Shown: positions 8,321 to 11,791 of the stretch, piece by piece
Layout: each line of letters begins with the position of its first letter
Position numbering within the stretch: position 1 is the first letter of the stretch
Assembly: GCA_001824635.1 (NCBI GenBank)
Contig: MHYB01000085.1
Location: 3,040-14,830 of the forward strand
DNA length: 11,791 nt
Reading direction: 5' to 3'
From: Planctomycetes bacterium GWF2_50_10
GTDB lineage: Bacteria; Planctomycetota; Phycisphaerae; Sedimentisphaerales; GWF2-50-10
Translations under genes and position numbers: made by a program
Notes under the pieces: model-generated
What the model saw: the letters and a program-made list of their open reading frames with translations, nothing else
What the model was told of the DNA's origin: nothing
Databases searched by the model: none

Positions 8321-8800
8321 ATGCATAAAGAAAAAGTGCTGATAATTGCCGATGATGATATGGGGCATTGCCTGCTGATGACGCGCAATTTTCGTCGGGC
8401 AGGTATTACGAATGAAATACTGACATTTACCGATGGGGAAGAACTCCTGGATTTTTTGTTTGCCAGAAGCAGCGGGCGCAGCCTTGATCCTGAAGTGCCT
8501 TACCTGTTGCTTCTTGATATACGGATGCCGCGAGTAGACGGAATCGAAACGCTGCGCAAACTTAAAGCACATCAGGATCTCAAGAAACTTCCGGTTATCA
8601 TAATAAGCACCACTGACGATCCCAGGCAGGTGGATGAATGCTATAAGCTCGGATGCAATTTCTACCTGGCAAAGCCTACCGATCACACGCAATTTACTGA
8701 TGCGCTGGATAAACTGGGCAAGTTTATCGCGCTAGCCTGGATAAAGGTGCCTACTATAGAAATATCATTCGAGCGCGAAAAGGTCGTGCAGGAGAAATGA
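8321..8800 (+). CDS. Rcp1-like single-domain response regulator
   Basis: This 159-residue protein is a stand-alone receiver domain. The acidic pocket is Asp11-Asp13, the phosphoacceptor is Asp66 in LLLLDIRMPRVDG, the switch Ser96 sits in VIIISTT, and Lys118 is in YLAKPT. The extended loop before the phosphoacceptor and the C-terminal FIALAWIKVP segment match the Rcp1 class of regulators that pair with phytochrome-like and multi-PAS kinases. No output domain is present, so it must act by protein-protein contact or as a phosphorelay intermediate. The start at 8321 has a GGGGAG box 4 bases upstream and follows the kinase stop by 12 bases. That supports co-transcription and pairing with the kinase. 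Confidence 0.9.
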   Translation: MHKEKVLIIADDDMGHCLLMTRNFRRAGITNEILTFTDGEELLDFLFARSSGRSLDPEVPYLLLLDIRMPRVDGIETLRKLKAHQDLKKLPVIIISTTDDPRQVDECYKLGCNFYLAKPTDHTQFTDALDKLGKFIALAWIKVPTIEISFEREKVVQEK

Positions 8801-8801
8801 A

Positions 8802-9242
8802 ATGATCGAAACTCAGACGCATAAAATTCTTATCGTAGAAGATAACGAAGGCTTGGCCAAGCTCATGCAGATCACTCTTGAAAGGTCTGGCTATATTACC
8901 GTTATCGCAAGGACCGCCTGGCAGGCGCGTGACCTGGTACAAGCCATGACGGAGCGAGTGCTCATGCTTTTGGATTACCAGATCGGTGATACGCCTGCAA
9001 GTGAACTTCTCGATCAACTCGAAAAAATGCAACATCCTGTTCCGTTTATCATTATTACAGGTAAAGGTTCTGAGCAAGTCGCTGTGGATATGATGAAACG
9101 TGGTGCACGAGATTATATCGTGAAAACGCCTGACCTTGTGGATCAGCTTGCGCCGCTTGTGGATAAGGTCGTTGAGGAAATCCATCGTGAACAAAAAAGG
9201 AAGTTATACGGCACGCCTGATACTCATGGAAGGCAGGTGTGA
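8802..9242 (+). CDS. Single-domain response regulator (CheY-like receiver)
   Basis: This second stand-alone receiver has 146 residues. Glu13-Asp14 form the acidic pocket in ILIVEDNEG, Asp58 in MLLDYQIGD is the phosphoacceptor, Thr86 lies in FIIITGKGS, and Lys108 lies in YIVKTP. The usual proline after the lysine is replaced by threonine. The last 25 residues are charged and probably a helix plus tail, not a DNA-binding domain. It starts one base after the previous stop, with GGAG at 8791-8794 as ribosome-binding site, so translation is probably coupled. It differs enough from the first receiver (no Rcp1-type extension) to suggest a distinct partner, perhaps the downstream phosphatase. That partnership is inference. 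Confidence 0.88.
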   Translation: MIETQTHKILIVEDNEGLAKLMQITLERSGYITVIARTAWQARDLVQAMTERVLMLLDYQIGDTPASELLDQLEKMQHPVPFIIITGKGSEQVAVDMMKRGARDYIVKTPDLVDQLAPLVDKVVEEIHREQKRKLYGTPDTHGRQV

Positions 9243-9246
9243 TCTG

Positions 9247-9258
9247 GTTAAATTTAAC
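9247..9258. promoter_or_regulatory. Perfect 12-bp palindrome before the encapsulin cargo gene
   Basis: GTTAAATTTAAC is a perfect 12-bp palindrome placed in the 39-base gap between the second receiver gene and the encapsulated ferritin gene, 23 bases before its ATG. Its position, directly upstream of the AAAGGGGG ribosome-binding site (9267-9274), suits an operator or an mRNA-level control site for the compartment genes. It does not match a Fur or IscR consensus that I can recall with confidence. No convincing -35/-10 pair is visible in the gap. Confidence 0.45.
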
Positions 9259-9281
9259 ACAATGGAAAGGGGGATTTAAAA

Positions 9282-9644
9282 ATGCCTGAATTTACCCAGC
9301 CTTTTATAGGTGTTGTGCCGGGGCGGAAATTAACAAAAACCGAACTTGAAAGGGCGATGCGGCTCAATATTGCCGCCGAACTTGAAGCTGTTCATATTTA
9401 TCAGGCGCATGCGGACGCTACTGATAACGAATTTATAAAAAGAGTGCTGCTGGATATCGCTGATGAGGAGCGGGTTCATGCGGGGGAATTTCTCCGAGCG
9501 CTAAAGTATCTTGTTCCTGATGAACAGGCTAAGCTTGATGAGGGTGCTATGGAGGTGGAGGAGATGGCGCGGCAGCAGGGAGGCGCGGGTGAGCAAACTG
9601 CCGCGGCTGAATCAGTTAAAACGATAGGCGATCTTAAAAAATAA
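9282..9644 (+). CDS. Encapsulated ferritin-like protein (EncFtn-type encapsulin cargo)
   Basis: This 120-residue protein is of EncFtn length, roughly half a classical ferritin subunit. Two helices carry the metal ligands: AAELEAVHIY with Glu33, and ADEERVHAGEF with Glu63 and His66 (ExxH). They align with the ferroxidase ligands Glu32, Glu62 and His65 of Rhodospirillum rubrum EncFtn. In this family two subunits build the di-iron site at their interface, and annular oligomers oxidise Fe(II) inside an encapsulin. The upstream entry-site glutamate (R. rubrum Glu31) is Ala32 here and Trp38 is Ile39, resembling the Thermotoga/Pyrococcus subgroup as I remember it. Residues about 97-111 are a Gly/Ala/Gln linker, and the tail TIGDLKK is a cargo-loading peptide. 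The start has AAAGGGGG at 9267-9274. The shell gene follows 12 bases later. Confidence 0.9.
   Translation: MPEFTQPFIGVVPGRKLTKTELERAMRLNIAAELEAVHIYQAHADATDNEFIKRVLLDIADEERVHAGEFLRALKYLVPDEQAKLDEGAMEVEEMARQQGGAGEQTAAAESVKTIGDLKK
9612..9641 (+). other. C-terminal cargo-loading peptide of the ferritin-like protein
   Basis: The last ten residues, SVKTIGDLKK, follow a flexible Gly/Ala/Glu/Gln linker. They match the known encapsulin targeting pattern of small/hydrophobic residues and glycine, then Leu and basic residues (LTVGSLRR-like). In family 1 systems this peptide docks on the inner shell wall, next to the shell's N-terminal helix. Here Ile115, Gly116 and Leu118 would be the docking residues. 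Assignment is by pattern and by the adjacent shell gene. Confidence 0.85.
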
Positions 9645-9646
9645 AT

Positions 9647-9652
9647 GGAGGG
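9647..9652 (+). promoter_or_regulatory. Ribosome-binding site that fixes the encapsulin start
   Basis: GGAGGG at 9647-9652 lies 4 bases before the ATG at 9657. An in-frame ATG at 9645 overlaps this box and would have no ribosome-binding site of its own beyond the end of the cargo gene. The shorter protein starting MSKYLHRED is therefore preferred. Confidence 0.8.
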
Positions 9653-9656
9653 ATAT

Positions 9657-10457
9657 ATGTCGAAGTATCTGCATAGAGAAGATGCGCCATTTGGGCCGGC
9701 CTTGTGGCAAAAAATAGACGACACGGTCGTATCAGCGGCTACCGCGCAATTGTCGGCACGGCGTATTCTAAAGGTGGAAGGTCCATACGGCCTGGGTTTT
9801 AAGGTGCTGCCCCTTGAGGACGGGCCGGTGAATGAAGATGGCTCTGTTACAATCCCAAACGTCATGCCGCTGGCAATGCTGAAGACGGAATTTACATTGA
9901 TGGTGCGCGATGTTGCGGCGTTTGAAGAGCAGAATACGCCTTTACCTGTCAACACGATCGCGCAGGCGGCAATAGAACTTGCACAAAAAGAAGATGACTT
10001 TCTTTTCAACGGCGTTAAAGCCATGCGAATGGGCGGGCTTCTGGATTGGGCTTCGAAAAATTCCGTAAAGCGATCCGACTGGGCTAAGGTAGGTTCGGCC
10101 GTAGGTGATGTGATAAAAGCAGTTACTGCTCTCGACGAGGCGGGCTTGCATGGTCCGTATGCACTTGCTGTGCCGCCAGCCTGGTATAACCTGCTCTTTA
10201 GGCGGTACGAGCAGGGGTTTGGGACTGAACTTGAGCACCTGCGGCAAATCGTAACCGACGGCATCGTGAAGGCACCTGCGCTTAAGGATGGGGCTGTTAT
10301 CATTGCGATGGGGCCGCAGTTCGCAACCATTGTCCTGGGACAGGATATGATGACGACGTTTGTTGGGCCGGAACCGGGGTCTTACAGGTTCATCATATCG
10401 GAGACGCTTGCACTTAGGCTTAGACAACCGAAGGCGTTGTGCCTTATAGGTAAATAG
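9657..10457 (+). CDS. enc: Family 1 encapsulin shell protein (HK97-fold nanocompartment)
   Basis: This 266-residue protein matches the length and layout of the Thermotoga maritima shell protein. The N-terminal amphipathic helix region (PFGPALWQKIDD) lines the cargo-binding wall. VEGPYG (40-45) precedes the E-loop. Next come KTEFTLMVRD (76-85), the P-domain helix with EDDFLFNG (112-119), HGPYALAV (165-172), VLGQD (226-230) and a closing SETLALRLRQPKALCLIGK. It should self-assemble into an icosahedral shell; close relatives form 60-subunit, roughly 24-nm particles. The residue aligned with T. maritima Trp87, the flavin-stacking position, is Arg84 here, so FMN binding of that kind is not expected. 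The cargo gene immediately upstream completes a two-gene iron-storage compartment. No terminator is seen in the 97 bases that follow, so read-through into the phosphatase gene is possible. Confidence 0.95.
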   Translation: MSKYLHREDAPFGPALWQKIDDTVVSAATAQLSARRILKVEGPYGLGFKVLPLEDGPVNEDGSVTIPNVMPLAMLKTEFTLMVRDVAAFEEQNTPLPVNTIAQAAIELAQKEDDFLFNGVKAMRMGGLLDWASKNSVKRSDWAKVGSAVGDVIKAVTALDEAGLHGPYALAVPPAWYNLLFRRYEQGFGTELEHLRQIVTDGIVKAPALKDGAVIIAMGPQFATIVLGQDMMTTFVGPEPGSYRFIISETLALRLRQPKALCLIGK

Positions 10458-10513
10458 CTTTTGTTATTATTATTTAAGGCTAGTCGCAATTAAGCCGAAT
10501 AGGAAACTATGTA

Positions 10514-10534
10514 CATGTAAGTATAATATACATG
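10514..10534 (+). promoter_or_regulatory. Perfect -10 box inside an inverted repeat, candidate regulated promoter
   Basis: CATGTA (10514-10519) and TACATG (10529-10534) form an inverted repeat of 6-bp arms around 9 bases, and a perfect TATAAT (10522-10527) sits within that spacer. No good -35 box is found at the right distance, which would fit an activator-dependent or alternative promoter. It lies 20 bases before the phosphatase ATG, so a transcript starting here would have a short leader containing AAAGG (10542-10546). Confidence 0.5.
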
Positions 10535-10554
10535 GTCCTATAAAGGCTTCGGCG

Positions 10555-11754
10555 ATGGATACAACAACACAGCACAGAATAGCCGCAGCGGGTTTGACGC
10601 TTAGCGAACCGGTTGATGTACTTATTTTAACCAATAAAAGATCAGCTCCCGCCCAGGTGGAGGAAATGCTTGAAGAGCGGGGGCTGACATTTTCACAATT
10701 CGCACTAAAGGACTTTGCGAATCTTACAAGTCGCTTGGAACTGGTGGGCACTGCTATTATCGATGCCGCTGGGATGGCTCTTTTTGAGCAAAAAGACATA
10801 ATTGCTGTCGTACAAACCTTCGAAGCGAACAACATAGCTGCTATAGTACTTAACTGCTGGATAGATCTTTCCGACCAGAATTTTGCTATTTCAACAACGC
10901 TGTCATCTACTACCATTGATGAATTATGGGGCCGATTACAGGCAAATCTCGCGCACAGGCGATTTGCCGCAGGCCAGGCAGCAATAGCTGAATCCAGGAC
11001 TATGATGACGCAGGCAGTTTTTGAACAGCTTAAAATGGCTGGGAAGGTGCAGAAGGATTTCCTGCCGGCGAATCTTCCGTCAAGCCCGGCTTTATCATGG
11101 CACATACTTTTTGAGCCGGCCGAGTTTGTCAGCGGCGACATTTACGATGTTGCCAGGCTTGATGAGAATCACATAGGTTTTTATCTGGCCGATGCGGTTG
11201 GGCATTCGTTACCAGCAGCGCTTTTAACAATGTTTATAAAACAGGCCGCGGTGATGCGTGAAACCGTGGGCAATTCGTACCGAATATTTGATCCCGTCGA
11301 GGTCGTTTCCAACCTTAATATGCGTATGGCAAGTCAGAAACTTTCCGGTTGCCAGTTCGCGACCTGCTGTTATTGTCTGCTCAATACGAAGACCCTCGAA
11401 ATGACATATGCGAGGGGCGGTCATCCTTATCCAATTGTGATACATGCCGACGGCAGTATCGAGCAACTCCAGGTGCGGGGGCCGCTGCTGGGTGTGTTTG
11501 ACAACGCGGAATTTCTGCAGGGGCGTTTTCAGCTTGTTTGGGGCGATAAACTCCTGCTGTATTCTGATGGAGTTGAACCGGTAATCGGCAAAATGGATGC
11601 CAATGCCGGTTTCCAGTTCACAGAGGAATTCCTGTCCGCCACAAGCCAGCCTCTTGGCCAGATGCTCGAATCGATCAAGTCCTTCATAAAAGACCACAAA
11701 TTCAAGCAAGCCGAGATCGACGATGTTACTATCGTTGGCCTGGAAATTAAATAA
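10555..11754 (+). CDS. SpoIIE/RsbU-type PP2C serine phosphatase with degenerate receiver-like N-terminus
   Basis: This 399-residue soluble protein has a C-terminal PP2C-type phosphatase domain from about 165 to the end. Metal ligands are visible as SGDIYD (Asp195), LADAVGHSLPAAL (Asp213), YSDGVEP (Asp338) and IDDVTIVGL (Asp389/Asp390), so it should be active. Such enzymes dephosphorylate anti-sigma-factor antagonists in partner-switching control of stress or developmental sigma factors. Residues 19-100 have the alternating beta/alpha pattern of a receiver (DVLILTN, AIIDAAGM with Asp70, AAIVLN). However, the acidic pocket and the switch Thr/Lys are missing, so it is a pseudo-receiver. A helix at about 125-165 links the two. 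The start has a modest AAAGG box at 10542-10546. No anti-sigma antagonist or kinase partner is in the window. It could lie to the right or act elsewhere. Confidence 0.92.
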   Translation: MDTTTQHRIAAAGLTLSEPVDVLILTNKRSAPAQVEEMLEERGLTFSQFALKDFANLTSRLELVGTAIIDAAGMALFEQKDIIAVVQTFEANNIAAIVLNCWIDLSDQNFAISTTLSSTTIDELWGRLQANLAHRRFAAGQAAIAESRTMMTQAVFEQLKMAGKVQKDFLPANLPSSPALSWHILFEPAEFVSGDIYDVARLDENHIGFYLADAVGHSLPAALLTMFIKQAAVMRETVGNSYRIFDPVEVVSNLNMRMASQKLSGCQFATCCYCLLNTKTLEMTYARGGHPYPIVIHADGSIEQLQVRGPLLGVFDNAEFLQGRFQLVWGDKLLLYSDGVEPVIGKMDANAGFQFTEEFLSATSQPLGQMLESIKSFIKDHKFKQAEIDDVTIVGLEIK

Positions 11755-11791
11755 GCCAATTGTGCTTGTTTACCTTCAAAATCTATTTAGT

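Noticed and set aside
9476..10330. Long minus-strand open frame of 284 codons opposite the cargo and shell genes
   Set aside because: Its translation is serine- and arginine-rich with no recognisable domain, and it lies antisense to two well-supported genes. It is a shadow frame.
9657..10457. Phage origin for the HK97-fold shell protein
   Set aside because: No portal, protease, terminase or tail genes are adjacent, and the cargo gene with a loading peptide directly upstream identifies an encapsulin.
11778..11791. AT-rich right edge that might begin another heptad array
   Set aside because: Only about one unit (ATTTAGT) is visible before the window ends, which is too little to call.

Overview
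The window is a compact stretch of bacterial chromosome of moderate GC with short intergenic gaps. No mobile genes, rRNA or tRNA are visible. The gene families, the many-PAS cytoplasmic kinase, the SerC-like aminotransferase next to a DUF1015 gene, and AT-rich heptad repeats between genes would fit an anaerobic Planctomycetota lineage such as Phycisphaerae/Sedimentisphaerales. That assignment comes from overall impression, not a search, and I hold it at about even odds.

Left part (1-2850, + strand): the 3' end of an unrecognised gene, then a tight pair, a DUF1015 protein and a class V PLP aminotransferase of the SerC/alanine-glyoxylate type. One base separates the pair, and a clear intrinsic terminator follows. 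The pair probably belongs to serine metabolism. Convergent to it, beyond an AT-rich heptad-repeat element (2853-2942), lies a minus-strand alpha-glucan (glycogen) phosphorylase gene of the DUF3417-containing branch (2947-5490).

Right part (5672-11754, + strand): a divergent, near-consensus sigma70-type promoter precedes six co-directional genes. These are a soluble four-PAS histidine kinase, an Rcp1-like single-domain response regulator, a second single-domain response regulator, an encapsulated-ferritin-type cargo protein with a C-terminal cargo-loading peptide, a family 1 encapsulin shell protein, and a SpoIIE/RsbU-type PP2C phosphatase with a degenerate receiver-like N-terminus. Gaps are 12, 1, 39, 12 and 97 bases. 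A perfect 12-bp palindrome sits just before the cargo gene. A perfect TATAAT lies inside an inverted repeat before the phosphatase gene.

The most notable content is this iron-storage nanocompartment (cargo plus shell) embedded in a signalling cluster. The cargo is expected to oxidise Fe(II) and the shell to store the mineral. The kinase, the two receivers and the phosphatase could couple the compartment, or a general stress response, to an intracellular cue. The link between signalling genes and compartment is inferred from gene order only.
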